Assembly (NCBI RefSeq): GCF_030818775.1
Contig: NZ_JAUTAU010000001.1
Coordinates: forward strand, 1,988,001 to 2,052,000
DNA: 64,000 bases
Direction: 5' to 3'
Source: Bacillus sp. SORGH_AS_0510
Lineage (GTDB): Bacteria; Bacillota; Bacilli; Bacillales; Cytobacillaceae
The first letter of the stretch is position 1; the number at the start of each line of letters is the position of its first letter. The notes beneath the pieces are model-generated. The model was not told where the DNA came from. It searched no databases and saw only the letters and a list, made by a program, of their open reading frames with translations. The translations under genes and the position numbers were made by a program. Below, piece by piece: positions 46,577 through 54,869 of the stretch.

Positions 46577-46612
46577 AAGAAGCAACGAATAAAATTATTC
46601 GTTGCTTCTTCT
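46577..46612. terminator. Bidirectional terminator between ribT and ypuF
   Basis: A 16-base stem, AAGAAGCAACGAATAA with its complement, almost without loop, with T-rich flanks. Confidence 0.85.
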
Positions 46613-47119
46613 TCTTATGTTCAGTGATTGAATTCGTTCTTGGATCACATCAGTTCGATCTCTTAGTTTGTGCCGTTGAATGATAGTGACATTGGCGAAA
46701 TCACTATCTTGTCCCCATCGTATATTTAATTGGTTGCAGATTGCAATACACTGTTCCAATAATAAGGGATCACTAATTGGTAATTGAAAACTTTTGTAAG
46801 TTTGTTCTGATGTAATTAGGGCTAACCGCTCAGATAAAATTTGAAGAAGTGGCTGTGGATCCAAGCCCAATTGTTTTAAGGTTTCGTTTTGATTCTCAAA
46901 TATGGTTATTGCCTTTTCTAATGTCCGTTTTGCGCCATTAAAGTTATTTAAACGGTGATGATAGGTGGAAACAGCCATTAGAATCAGACCGACCCAGATT
47001 GAATCTTTTTTTCTAGGGGCGGTTTTTTTCCAATATTCTTCTAGTACTTCGTGACATTCGAAATAATCTCTATCACCATGAAAGTGGGCTAAAAATTGAA
47101 TGTATTCATCAGGATACAA
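46595..47119 (-). CDS. ypuF: DUF309 domain protein YpuF
   Basis: A 174-residue mostly helical protein with the DUF309 motif ECHEVLEEYWK near 22-32 followed by LILMAVSTYHHRLNN. Function unknown. I choose TTG 47119 (MYPDEYIQF): the upstream ATG 47134 reads ATGGAGGG and is really the ribosome site, 8 bases before the TTG. This start gives the same length as I recall for B. subtilis YpuF. Confidence 0.82.
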   Translation of the reverse strand: MYPDEYIQFLAHFHGDRDYFECHEVLEEYWKKTAPRKKDSIWVGLILMAVSTYHHRLNNFNGAKRTLEKAITIFENQNETLKQLGLDPQPLLQILSERLALITSEQTYKSFQLPISDPLLLEQCIAICNQLNIRWGQDSDFANVTIIQRHKLRDRTDVIQERIQSLNIRRRSNE

Positions 47120-47182
47120 GAAATTTCCCTCCATCTAATTTTACGATTAGTTTATCATACAATGCTGTTCCTTTAGTATAAA

Positions 47183-47210
47183 AAGAAAAAACCCGTCAAA
47201 AATGACGGGT
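47183..47210 (-). terminator. Terminator of the yjcZ-like gene
   Basis: On the minus strand ACCCGTCA pairs with TGACGGGT and is followed by six T. Confidence 0.88.
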
Positions 47211-47229
47211 CTGCACCTCTGCTTATTTT

Positions 47230-47319
47230 TTAATAAACCCAGGAAGCACCAACAATGATTAACAAAATGAATAGAACGACGATTAATGCAAAACCATTAC
47301 CAAAGCATCCATCAGACAT
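47230..47319 (-). CDS. YjcZ family sporulation protein
   Basis: A 29-residue gene: a short Gly/Cys head MSDGCFGNGF followed by the family hydrophobic helix ALIVVLFILLIIVGASW. AGGAGGT lies 8 bases before ATG 47319. These tiny hydrophobic proteins are abundant in spores of bacilli (the family includes YjcZ/SscA-like members); a role in the coat or forespore membrane is inferred from the family. Confidence 0.88.
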   Translation of the reverse strand: MSDGCFGNGFALIVVLFILLIIVGASWVY

Positions 47320-47479
47320 ATTCAAATACCTCCTAAAAAGTTTTGTACTTTACCTTGTCATCATATGTAGGATATTTGTCCATTGTTATGGGCAATCATC
47401 TATTTTGTAATAAAGCACATAAGTAAGGATTTTTCTATTGGATAACACAAATGAATCCTCTATACTATTAGTAGTCGTA

Positions 47480-47508
47480 TTGACATATAAATAATTTTAC
47501 TTTATAGA
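47480..47508 (+). promoter_or_regulatory. Sigma-A promoter of scpAB
   Basis: TTGACA at 47480-47485 and TATAGA at 47503-47508, spacer 17. It begins 18 bases before the scpA start codon, so the leader is very short. Confidence 0.75.
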
Positions 47509-47525
47509 ATTTTGGTGAAATATAA

Positions 47526-48263
47526 ATGCCATACCAGGTGAAAATTGATGCATTTGAAGGGCCGTTAGATTTACTTCTCCATCTAATTAACCGGCTCGAA
47601 ATCGATATATATGATATTCCAGTGGCTCAAATTACTGAGCAATACCTTTTGTATATTCAAACAATGAATGAGCTCAAATTGGATGTTGCCAGTGAGTTTT
47701 TAGTCATGGCTGCTACCTTACTTGCGATTAAGAGTAAGATGCTACTTCCAAAACATGAGGAAGTCCTAGTCGATGAGGACACGGACATGTCTTATGAGGA
47801 GGACCCCCGAGACGAACTTGTAGAACGTTTAATTGAGTATCGAAAATATAAAGAAGCAGCACAGGACCTTAAATCGATGGAGGAAGAACGGGGGCTTATG
47901 TATACAAAGCCGCCAAGTGATCTTTCTGATTTTGCAAAGGAAAAACCAGAAAAGACGGAAATAAATGTTTCTTTATATGATATGTTAGCTGCATTGCAAA
48001 AGTTGTTACGGAGAAAGAAGCTGCAAAGACCATTGGCAACTAAAATTACGCGGCAAGAAATTTCTATTGAGACACGAATGATAGAGATTATGGATGAATT
48101 AAAACAACTTAGAGGGAGAAAGAATTTTAATGATTTATTCCCATATCCAGCCAAAGAACATATCGTAGTAACCTTTTTAGCCGTTTTAGAGCTTATAAAA
48201 AGAAAAGAGATTGACGTGGAACAACAAGAAAACTTTGGTGAAATCTTTGTTGAAGCCGTGTAG
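47526..48263 (+). CDS. scpA: Segregation and condensation protein ScpA
   Basis: A 245-residue kleisin subunit of the SMC-ScpAB condensin. The N-terminal helical domain that binds the SMC neck starts [19 protein letters not shown]; the C-terminal winged helix (about 170-245, [13 protein letters not shown]) binds the SMC head. An acidic linker lies at 82-95. Coupled to scpB, 16 bases downstream. Confidence 0.95.
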   Translation: MPYQVKIDAFEGPLDLLLHLINRLEIDIYDIPVAQITEQYLLYIQTMNELKLDVASEFLVMAATLLAIKSKMLLPKHEEVLVDEDTDMSYEEDPRDELVERLIEYRKYKEAAQDLKSMEEERGLMYTKPPSDLSDFAKEKPEKTEINVSLYDMLAALQKLLRRKKLQRPLATKITRQEISIETRMIEIMDELKQLRGRKNFNDLFPYPAKEHIVVTFLAVLELIKRKEIDVEQQENFGEIFVEAV

Positions 48264-48279
48264 GAAGGGGCCAATCAAA

Positions 48280-48867
48280 GTGGATATTATAAATTGGACA
48301 AGCATATTGGAAAGTCTTTTATTTGCTGCAGGTGATGAAGGACTATCATTAAAACAACTGGCAGAAGTATTAGATGTGGATGAATTGAAAGCAAATGAGG
48401 TTATTGAGGATCTAAGAAAAGAGTATGAACAAAACGGAAATAGAGGCATTATGATTGTACAGTTGGCGGGCACATACCAGCTGGCTACAAAAAAAGAGAA
48501 CGCTACTTACTTAAAAAAGCTGGTTGATTCTCCACACACCTCTACTTTATCACAGGCAGCATTAGAAACCTTAGCCATTGTTGCTTATAAACAGCCAATT
48601 ACTCGTGCGGAAATTGAAGAAATTCGTGGGGTTAAAACGGAAAGACCATTGCATACATTGATGTCAAAGGTCTTGATTAAAGAGGTAGGCAGGGCAGAAG
48701 GTGCTGGAAGAGCGTATTTATATGGTACCACAAAGGAATTCCTTGATTACTTTGGTCTTAAAAGTCTAGATGAACTGCCACAGCTCCCAGAAAAAGTGGA
48801 GGATGAATATATCCAAGAAGAAGCGGATTTATTTTTTGAGAAATTTCAAGAAACGATTAACTCTTAA
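48280..48867 (+). CDS. scpB: Segregation and condensation protein ScpB
   Basis: A 195-residue dimeric kleisin-interacting (KITE) protein with two winged helices (about 5-80 and 85-160; [27 protein letters not shown]). The start is GTG 48280, 9 bases after GGAAGGGG. An upstream open frame to 48211 lies within scpA and is not needed. Confidence 0.94.
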   Translation: MDIINWTSILESLLFAAGDEGLSLKQLAEVLDVDELKANEVIEDLRKEYEQNGNRGIMIVQLAGTYQLATKKENATYLKKLVDSPHTSTLSQAALETLAIVAYKQPITRAEIEEIRGVKTERPLHTLMSKVLIKEVGRAEGAGRAYLYGTTKEFLDYFGLKSLDELPQLPEKVEDEYIQEEADLFFEKFQETINS

Positions 48868-48984
48868 AAGTGATATCTTCATGACCAATTTATGCTAAAA
48901 TAAATATACGTTTTCAAAATGATTTATCAGTTGTCTGTTCATGATTAATAGCAACTGAGGATTTCAATAAGGGGCGGGATCATC

Positions 48985-49404
48985 TTGCAGATTAAAGAAT
49001 GTAAAGGTTTTGAATTGGAAAAAGAAAAATCAAATACTTCAGAGGACTTTTTTAACAGAAGTGAAGTAACTTTTATTGACAACGGAGAAGAAAGAACCCT
49101 GCATGTTCTATATGTTAGGTATTTTGATGAGTTTCTCCAAGAGTTGACTCCATACAAACAGGACCCGATAATGGTTCAGAATGAAAATGAAATCTTTTTT
49201 AGGGATATCGTCGCTCTCTGCTGTCTTATAAAAAATCCAGGGTTGCGAAACAGAAAACGCCTATATATTAATTCGAAAAATGAGTTTGCTTCCTATTTTC
49301 AGGATATTAATTTTGATAAGTTACCTGAAGTTATTCATGCTCTAAAACAAAAAAAGAGCTTCGATCTTCAATCACCACTTGAATTCATTTTGCAACCAAA
49401 ATAA
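48985..49404 (+). CDS. Unknown protein between scpB and ypuI
   Basis: A 139-residue acidic protein, mixed alpha/beta by composition, without signal peptide or membrane helix (HVLYVRYFDEFLQELTPYK, FRDIVALCCLIKNPGLR). I do not recognise it. The start is TTG 48985, 7 bases after AAGGGGCGGG. It is 31 bases upstream of ypuI in the same direction and may share its transcript. Confidence 0.72.
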   Translation: MQIKECKGFELEKEKSNTSEDFFNRSEVTFIDNGEERTLHVLYVRYFDEFLQELTPYKQDPIMVQNENEIFFRDIVALCCLIKNPGLRNRKRLYINSKNEFASYFQDINFDKLPEVIHALKQKKSFDLQSPLEFILQPK

Positions 49405-49435
49405 AGAATATTGAAGTAAAACTAGGGAGGTAACT

Positions 49436-49924
49436 ATGGGGAACTCGTTGGTAAAATCGCAACTTAATGATGTGAAAGAATTTTTAAGTAATTCCATTTC
49501 AATATTAGAAGATTTTTTAAATGAAACTACCATCTCACAAATGAATTTAAATAATGAAGAAGAGCGAAAGTATAATAAATTAATTTTTTCTAATTTGAGA
49601 AAGTTACTTGTTTATAGTGAAGAAAGCTTAGAAACATGTTCTATCATTCTACAAAACGACCCTTTTCAAAAAGCGGCAGCAGAAAAAACACTTTATAAAA
49701 TCTATCATCAATGCATCGAGGAGTTTTTCTCGCCGAAGAATGATGCGTGGTATGAAGATAGCAGATCAGCCTATACGGGCAGAAATTCAATAAAATTTTA
49801 CCGTACAGTGTCTGATACGGTCGTACAGCTTGTCAAAAGTTTAGAAGGTGACTTCCAGCGCGTAAGAGAAGAACTTGAATACTATGAAACAGATTACCGT
49901 ACAAAGATGATTCAATCAAAATAA
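49436..49924 (+). CDS. ypuI: DUF3907 family protein YpuI
   Basis: A 162-residue helical cytosolic protein. The strongly conserved core YRIYHQCIEEFFSPK-like YKIYHQCIEEFFSPK, WYEDSRSAYTG and REELEYYETDYRTKM identify the YpuI/DUF3907 family. AGGGAGGT precedes ATG 49436. Function unknown; conserved near scpAB and dacB. Confidence 0.83.
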   Translation: MGNSLVKSQLNDVKEFLSNSISILEDFLNETTISQMNLNNEEERKYNKLIFSNLRKLLVYSEESLETCSIILQNDPFQKAAAEKTLYKIYHQCIEEFFSPKNDAWYEDSRSAYTGRNSIKFYRTVSDTVVQLVKSLEGDFQRVREELEYYETDYRTKMIQSK

Positions 49925-49935
49925 AAAAATTAATG

Positions 49936-49968
49936 AAGGCTGTCCTTTTATAAAGGGCAGCCTTTTAT
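49936..49968 (+). terminator. Terminator of ypuI
   Basis: AAGGCTGTCCTT pairs with AAAGGGCAGCCTT; T-rich tail. Confidence 0.85.
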
Positions 49969-50065
49969 AGTTCTTTATAAGAATGGTTACTCATACCCTT
50001 AAGGTAGACTACAACTGCTAGCCGACAGCTTATATATGTAATGGCTGATAGAAAAGAGGGGTAAA

Positions 50066-50956
50066 GTGAATCGTTTTAGTCAATATGTCAGCGAATTGTT
50101 TAAGTGGAACGAACAGATGAAACAATTTCTTCAATCCGAAAAGGTAGAGCAAGACTCTGAATTATGGGAACAACTTGATACATTTTCTGAATTGATTGAG
50201 AGTACTAATCGAGAGTTGTCAAATGAGGAGCTGTTAGGTCTCCAAACGAAAGCAGAACACATTCATAATGAGATGGAAGCTTATTTTAAGAGAAAACAGG
50301 AAGTTGGTAACATTTGGATAGTTGAAAAGAAACTTGCACCTGGTGGTCATTCGCTCCCTGACCTACCATATGCTTACGATGCTTTAGAACCCTATATTTC
50401 AGAGGAGATAATGAAACTTCACCATGATAAGCACCATCGTTCATATGTCGATGGTTTAAATCGAGCGGAACTTAATCTAAAAAAAGCCAGAGAAACGAAT
50501 GATTTTTCATTAATAAAGCATTGGTCAAGAGAGTTGGCCTTTCATGGTTCTGGCCACTACCTTCACACGATTTTTTGGAAGAATATGAGTCCGAATGGTG
50601 GAGGTAGTCCCCAAGGAATACTAATGGAGGAAATTGTAAGCTATTTTGGTAGTTTTGCTGCTTTTAAAAAACAGTTCACTGAAGCTGCAAAACAAGTAGA
50701 GGGAGTGGGCTGGGCCTTATTAGTTTGGGCACCACGAGCAAGACATTTGGAAATACTACAATCAGAAAGACATATGCTGTTAACCCAATGGGATACCATT
50801 CCACTATTGGTATTAGACGTATGGGAACATTCGTATTATCTCCAGTATAAAAATAACAGAGCCGATTACGTAGAACACTGGTGGAATATTGTGAATTGGC
50901 ATGACGTAGAGATTCGATTTGAAAAAGCAGCTGATATTAAATGGCCTGCATTCTAA
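50066..50956 (+). CDS. sodF: Fe/Mn superoxide dismutase family protein with N-terminal extension (SodF-like)
   Basis: A 296-residue protein. Residues 1-85 are a charged helical extension without a known domain. Residues about 92-290 are a Fe/Mn SOD domain (LPDLPYAYDALEPYI) with predicted metal ligands His119, His167 (LHTIFWK), Asp251 and His255 (DVWEHSYY). It starts at GTG 50066. Length and layout match B. subtilis SodF rather than the ~200-residue SodA. Whether it has full SOD activity cannot be told. Confidence 0.85.
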   Translation: MNRFSQYVSELFKWNEQMKQFLQSEKVEQDSELWEQLDTFSELIESTNRELSNEELLGLQTKAEHIHNEMEAYFKRKQEVGNIWIVEKKLAPGGHSLPDLPYAYDALEPYISEEIMKLHHDKHHRSYVDGLNRAELNLKKARETNDFSLIKHWSRELAFHGSGHYLHTIFWKNMSPNGGGSPQGILMEEIVSYFGSFAAFKKQFTEAAKQVEGVGWALLVWAPRARHLEILQSERHMLLTQWDTIPLLVLDVWEHSYYLQYKNNRADYVEHWWNIVNWHDVEIRFEKAADIKWPAF

Positions 50957-50964
50957 TGGGGAAT

Positions 50965-50992
50965 AAAAAGCATCCGAATGGATGCTTTTCCT
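50965..50992 (+). terminator. Terminator of sodF
   Basis: AAAAGCATCC pairs with GGATGCTTTT around GAAT. Confidence 0.82.
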
Positions 50993-51004
50993 TTACTAAT
51001 AATT

Positions 51005-51033
51005 GTCATATCAGTCCTTGTCCTGCATAAACT
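51005..51033 (+). promoter_or_regulatory. Sigma-E promoter of dacB-spmA-spmB
   Basis: GTCATAT at 51005-51011 and CATAAACT at 51026-51033 with a 14-base spacer: the same architecture as the spoIIM promoter in this window. B. subtilis dacB is sigma-E controlled. Confidence 0.8.
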
Positions 51034-51081
51034 TGTACAAAGCCGACATGTAGAAGTTAAGAAGGAGACGAGGTTGATCTA

Positions 51082-52224
51082 ATGAGAATGATATTAAAGC
51101 TAGTAATTTTTACCCTCTTGGTCACACTGTTCATTACAAACATTCCTCAGAAGGTGGATGCTTCCGTTTCCGTAAGTGCCGCAAGTGCTGTGCTAATTGA
51201 ACAGAATACGGGTCGAATCCTATTCCAGAAAGATGCACACACAAAAAGAAGAATTGCAAGTATCACCAAAATTATGACCGCTATTCTCGCGATTGAATCT
51301 GGTAAGATGAATCAATACGTCAAAGTGAGTGAAAAAGCAACTCGGGCGGAGGGCTCATCCGTATATTTAAAACCTGGGGAGAAAATAAAACTAAGTGACT
51401 TAGTATATGGATTGATGCTTCGATCAGGGAACGACACAGCCGTAGCAATTGCGGAGTACGTTGGGGGCAGTGTAGATGGTTTTGCTTATTTGATGAATCA
51501 AAAGGCAAGGGAAATAGGGATGTATGATACTCATTTCTCAAACCCACATGGTCTCGATGACCATGAAGAGCATTATTCCTCTGCCTATGATATGGCCATT
51601 TTGATGCGATACGCCATGCAGAACAAAACGTTTAAAAAAATCTCAGGTACGAAGGTACATCGTGCCCCGAATCCAACTGAAAAGTGGGACAGAGTATGGA
51701 AGAATAAAAACCGCCTTCTTTCAAAATATGAATATTGTACCGGGGGAAAAACAGGATATACAAAAAGAGCAAAAAGAACACTTGTAACCACTGCGACCAA
51801 AGGGGATATGAACCTCATTGCTGTCACCTTAAATGGACCGGATGATTGGAATGATCACATTTCGATGTATGAGAATGGTTTTAAGGGATTTGATATGGCC
51901 GAAGTCATTTCAAAAGGAAAAATAGACATAGAAAAATCTAAATCATATAAAGGAAAACTGTACGTTAAGAAGTCCATAGTCTATCCGGCAACGAGCGAAG
52001 AAATGAAATTATTTTCTGTAAAATATAAGTTAAATAAGACCGGGAGTGGAATAAAAACAAAGAACAAGGAAGTAATAGTTGGAAAGGCTGCAGTCTATTT
52101 AGACGGGAAAGTGGTGCAAGAAACACCAATATATTATCAAAATTCTATTAAAAAGAAGAAAGGTTTATTTGATTTTATCAAGGAAATCTTTCTGACGATC
52201 ATTGGTGTGAAGGCTTATGGTTAA
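51082..52224 (+). CDS. dacB: D-alanyl-D-alanine carboxypeptidase DacB (PBP5*)
   Basis: A 380-residue mother-cell penicillin-binding protein that trims cortex stem peptides and limits cross-linking. A signal peptide (about 1-27) precedes Ser60 (SITK), SGN at 115-117 and KTG at 223-225, then a C-terminal beta domain and a basic amphipathic end. It overlaps spmA by 8 bases in a three-gene operon. Confidence 0.94.
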   Translation: MRMILKLVIFTLLVTLFITNIPQKVDASVSVSAASAVLIEQNTGRILFQKDAHTKRRIASITKIMTAILAIESGKMNQYVKVSEKATRAEGSSVYLKPGEKIKLSDLVYGLMLRSGNDTAVAIAEYVGGSVDGFAYLMNQKAREIGMYDTHFSNPHGLDDHEEHYSSAYDMAILMRYAMQNKTFKKISGTKVHRAPNPTEKWDRVWKNKNRLLSKYEYCTGGKTGYTKRAKRTLVTTATKGDMNLIAVTLNGPDDWNDHISMYENGFKGFDMAEVISKGKIDIEKSKSYKGKLYVKKSIVYPATSEEMKLFSVKYKLNKTGSGIKTKNKEVIVGKAAVYLDGKVVQETPIYYQNSIKKKKGLFDFIKEIFLTIIGVKAYG

Positions 52225-52804
52225 TTATATTTGGGTGTTTATGACTGTTATTGGGATAGTATTTGCGTTATTTAATGGCACTATGGAGGCAGTCAATAAG
52301 GCTGTCTTTGATGGAGCAAAAGAGGCTGTAACTTTGTGTATTGGTCTTATCAGTGTCCTTGTATTCTGGCTGGGTATGATGCGAATTGCAGAAGAGTCTG
52401 GACTACTAGAACGCCTCTCAAAATTCTTTCGTCCGATTGTAAAAATTCTATTTCCAGAAGTACCTACAAATCACCCGGCAATGGGATATATATTATCAAA
52501 TATGATCTCTAATATGTTTGGATTAGGTAATGCAGCTACTCCTCTAGGGATTAAGGCAATGGAAGAATTAAAGAAACTAAATGGCGGTAAAAATTCAGCG
52601 AGTAGGTCGATGGTTACCTTTTTAGCGATTAACACAGCTAGCATCACTATAATACCGACAACCGTTATCGCCATTCGCATTAACTATCATTCTGTGTCCC
52701 CTACAGAAATTGTAGTTCCAACTATCATTGCAACTATTATATCGGCTATTGGTGCAATCCTGATTGATCGTTACTTTTATTACCGTAGAAGCCGAAAAGG
52801 ATGA
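52217..52804 (+). CDS. spmA: Spore maturation protein A
   Basis: A 195-residue membrane protein of the nucleoside-transporter gate (Gate) type with about five helices. Conserved MIRIAEESGLLE-like MRIAEESGLLERLSKF and NMFGLGNAATPLGIKAMEE. It is needed for proper spore core dehydration. It overlaps dacB (8 bases) and spmB (4 bases, ATGA). Confidence 0.94.
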   Translation: MVNYIWVFMTVIGIVFALFNGTMEAVNKAVFDGAKEAVTLCIGLISVLVFWLGMMRIAEESGLLERLSKFFRPIVKILFPEVPTNHPAMGYILSNMISNMFGLGNAATPLGIKAMEELKKLNGGKNSASRSMVTFLAINTASITIIPTTVIAIRINYHSVSPTEIVVPTIIATIISAIGAILIDRYFYYRRSRKG

Positions 52805-53346
52805 AAAGTATGCAGCTAATCTCTGTTATTTCGTTAACATTTATTCCTTTACTTATCGGGTTTATCCTTATATATGGCACAATGAAACGTGTTCCAACTT
52901 ATGAGAGTTTTGTTGAAGGGGGAAAAGAAGGGATAAAAATTGCCTTCTCCATCATTCCCTTTTTAGTTGGGATGCTTGTGGCAATTTCTATTTTTAGAGC
53001 TTCGGGTGCATTGGATGCATTAATGGATTGGATTCGACCATTCATGAAAATGATGGGGATACCAGCTGAAATTGTTCCGTTGCTTATTATTAGACCAATA
53101 TCAGGAACAGCGGCACTTGGGATGACCAGTGACTTAATTGCAGTTTATGGGCCAGATTCGTTTATAGGCAGACTAGCCTCTATTTTGCAAGGAAGTACAG
53201 ATACGACTTTCTACGTGTTAACTGTATACTTTGGTGCCGTTGGAATAAAAAAAATGGGGGACGCGTTAAAAGTTGGCCTCATTGCCGATGTATTTGGAAT
53301 TATCGTAGCTATTGTGGTAGTTGCCTTTGTTTTCGGAACTAAATAG
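52801..53346 (+). CDS. spmB: Spore maturation protein B
   Basis: A 181-residue membrane protein of the same Gate family as SpmA, with the conserved FVEGGKEGIKIAFSIIPFLVGMLVAI and PLLIIRPISGTAALGM. It acts with SpmA in spore core dehydration. Last gene of dacB-spmA-spmB. Confidence 0.94.
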   Translation: MKSMQLISVISLTFIPLLIGFILIYGTMKRVPTYESFVEGGKEGIKIAFSIIPFLVGMLVAISIFRASGALDALMDWIRPFMKMMGIPAEIVPLLIIRPISGTAALGMTSDLIAVYGPDSFIGRLASILQGSTDTTFYVLTVYFGAVGIKKMGDALKVGLIADVFGIIVAIVVVAFVFGTK

Positions 53347-53358
53347 TCTTAGATAGAA

Positions 53359-53390
53359 GGCATGTTCAAATTTGAACATGCTTTTTTATT
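53359..53390 (+). terminator. Terminator of dacB-spmAB
   Basis: GGCATGTTCAAA pairs with TTTGAACATGC around a minimal loop, followed by a T-run. Confidence 0.88.
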
Positions 53391-53489
53391 TTTCTTTTAC
53401 TATAAAAAAATCCCTTACTTTGAAAAGTAGAGAAATTGTGTCATAATTCATTAAGATGGATTTTGGATTGAGAAATATGAGGTGGAAAA

Positions 53490-54227
53490 ATGGAAAGATT
53501 ACAAAAAGTTATTGCCCGTGCCGGCATAGCTTCAAGAAGAAAATCTGAAGAATTAATTAAAGAAGGCAGAGTAAAAGTAAATGGGAAGGTAGTAACTGAA
53601 CTTGGCCTAAAGGTTTCTTCTTCTGATCGAGTAGAAGTAAATGAAATTCAAATTGAGAAAGAAGAACCGGTTTATTTCCTTTTATATAAACCAAGGGGAG
53701 TAATATCCAGTGTAAGTGATGATAAAGGTAGAAAAGTGGTCACCGATTTCTTCCCTATGCTAAAAGAAAGAATTTTTCCAGTAGGGCGTCTGGATTATGA
53801 TACATCTGGACTTCTATTAATTACAAATGATGGAGAATTCTCCAATCTGCTCACCCATCCAAAAAATGAAATTGATAAGGTTTATGTAGCAAAAGTAAAG
53901 GGAATTCCTCTAAGAGAAAACCTAAGGAAATTGGAAAAAGGAATTCAATTGGAAGATGGGAAAACTGCACCAGCAAAAGTGAAATTTCTATCTGGTGACA
54001 AGAAAAAACAAACGGCTATTGTTGAGATTACGATTCATGAAGGACGGAACAGGCAGGTTAGACGAATGTTTGAAGCGATTGGCCATGAAGTATTAAAGCT
54101 AAAGCGCGAACGATATGCATTTTTAACATTACACGGATTAAGAGCTGGAGACGCAAGAGAATTAACTCCGCATGAGGTAAAGCAGTTAAGAGCATTTGCG
54201 ATGGATTCATCTAAGAAAAATTCATAA
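53490..54227 (+). CDS. rluB: 23S rRNA pseudouridine synthase RluB
   Basis: A 245-residue RsuA-family enzyme. The N-terminal S4 RNA-binding domain (about 1-48, LQKVIARAGIASRRKSEELI) precedes the catalytic domain with Asp102 in GRLDYDTSGLLL and HEGRNRQVRRMF. It modifies U2605-type positions of 23S rRNA by family analogy. Located before resA as in B. subtilis. Confidence 0.93.
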   Translation: MERLQKVIARAGIASRRKSEELIKEGRVKVNGKVVTELGLKVSSSDRVEVNEIQIEKEEPVYFLLYKPRGVISSVSDDKGRKVVTDFFPMLKERIFPVGRLDYDTSGLLLITNDGEFSNLLTHPKNEIDKVYVAKVKGIPLRENLRKLEKGIQLEDGKTAPAKVKFLSGDKKKQTAIVEITIHEGRNRQVRRMFEAIGHEVLKLKRERYAFLTLHGLRAGDARELTPHEVKQLRAFAMDSSKKNS

Positions 54228-54276
54228 ATTCGTCACATTTACTTTCTTATGTTAGCACTATGTTAGTGTTGGTAAA

Positions 54277-54285
54277 TGTTATAAT
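54277..54285 (+). promoter_or_regulatory. Extended -10 element upstream of resA
   Basis: TGTTATAAT (TGn plus perfect TATAAT at 54280-54285) without a clear -35, 40 bases before the resA start codon. Dependence on an activator such as ResD is possible, as for resABC in B. subtilis, but I see no certain ResD site. Confidence 0.5.
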
Positions 54286-54324
54286 TTAGACAAACTGTGT
54301 CATGGAGTTACTGGAGGTTTTTTT

Positions 54325-54849
54325 ATGAAGAAACGGCGATTAGTGATGAGGTCCATAATTTTACTTGTACTAGGTGCTGCCGTTGCCTATTCACTGTATG
54401 CAAACTTAACCAAGGATAACAAACAGAAAGTGGCAGTTGGGGATATGGCTCCTGATTTTGCATTGGTAGACATGCAAGGAAATAAACACCGCTTATCTGA
54501 GTATCGAGGACAGGGAGTGTTTTTGAATTTCTGGGGAACATGGTGTCCACCATGTAAAAAGGAAATGCCATATATTAATAATCAATACCATCAATATAAG
54601 GACCAGGGTGTTCAGGTTTTGACTGTAGACATTCAAGAGCCGGAACTCGCTGTTCAACAATTTGCAGAGCGCCTTAAGCTTGATTTTCCAATTATGATTG
54701 ACACAGATAAAGAAGTTATGACTACATACGGTATTGATCTACTGCCGGCAACCTTCCTGATTGATAAAAATGGCAAGGTAGTTAAGTACCATACTGGGGA
54801 ACTGACTGAATATAAAGTTAAAGAGTTTATGGAGAAAATAAAACCTTAA
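54325..54849 (+). CDS. resA: Thiol-disulfide oxidoreductase ResA
   Basis: A 174-residue thioredoxin-like protein anchored outside the membrane by an uncleaved helix (about 8-26). The active site is WCPPC with Cys74 and Cys77. It reduces apocytochrome c before heme attachment by ResB/ResC. ATG 54325 lies behind CTGGAGG. First gene of resABC. Confidence 0.94.
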   Translation: MKKRRLVMRSIILLVLGAAVAYSLYANLTKDNKQKVAVGDMAPDFALVDMQGNKHRLSEYRGQGVFLNFWGTWCPPCKKEMPYINNQYHQYKDQGVQVLTVDIQEPELAVQQFAERLKLDFPIMIDTDKEVMTTYGIDLLPATFLIDKNGKVVKYHTGELTEYKVKEFMEKIKP

Positions 54850-54869
54850 GGTTATAGGGAGTTTTTACA

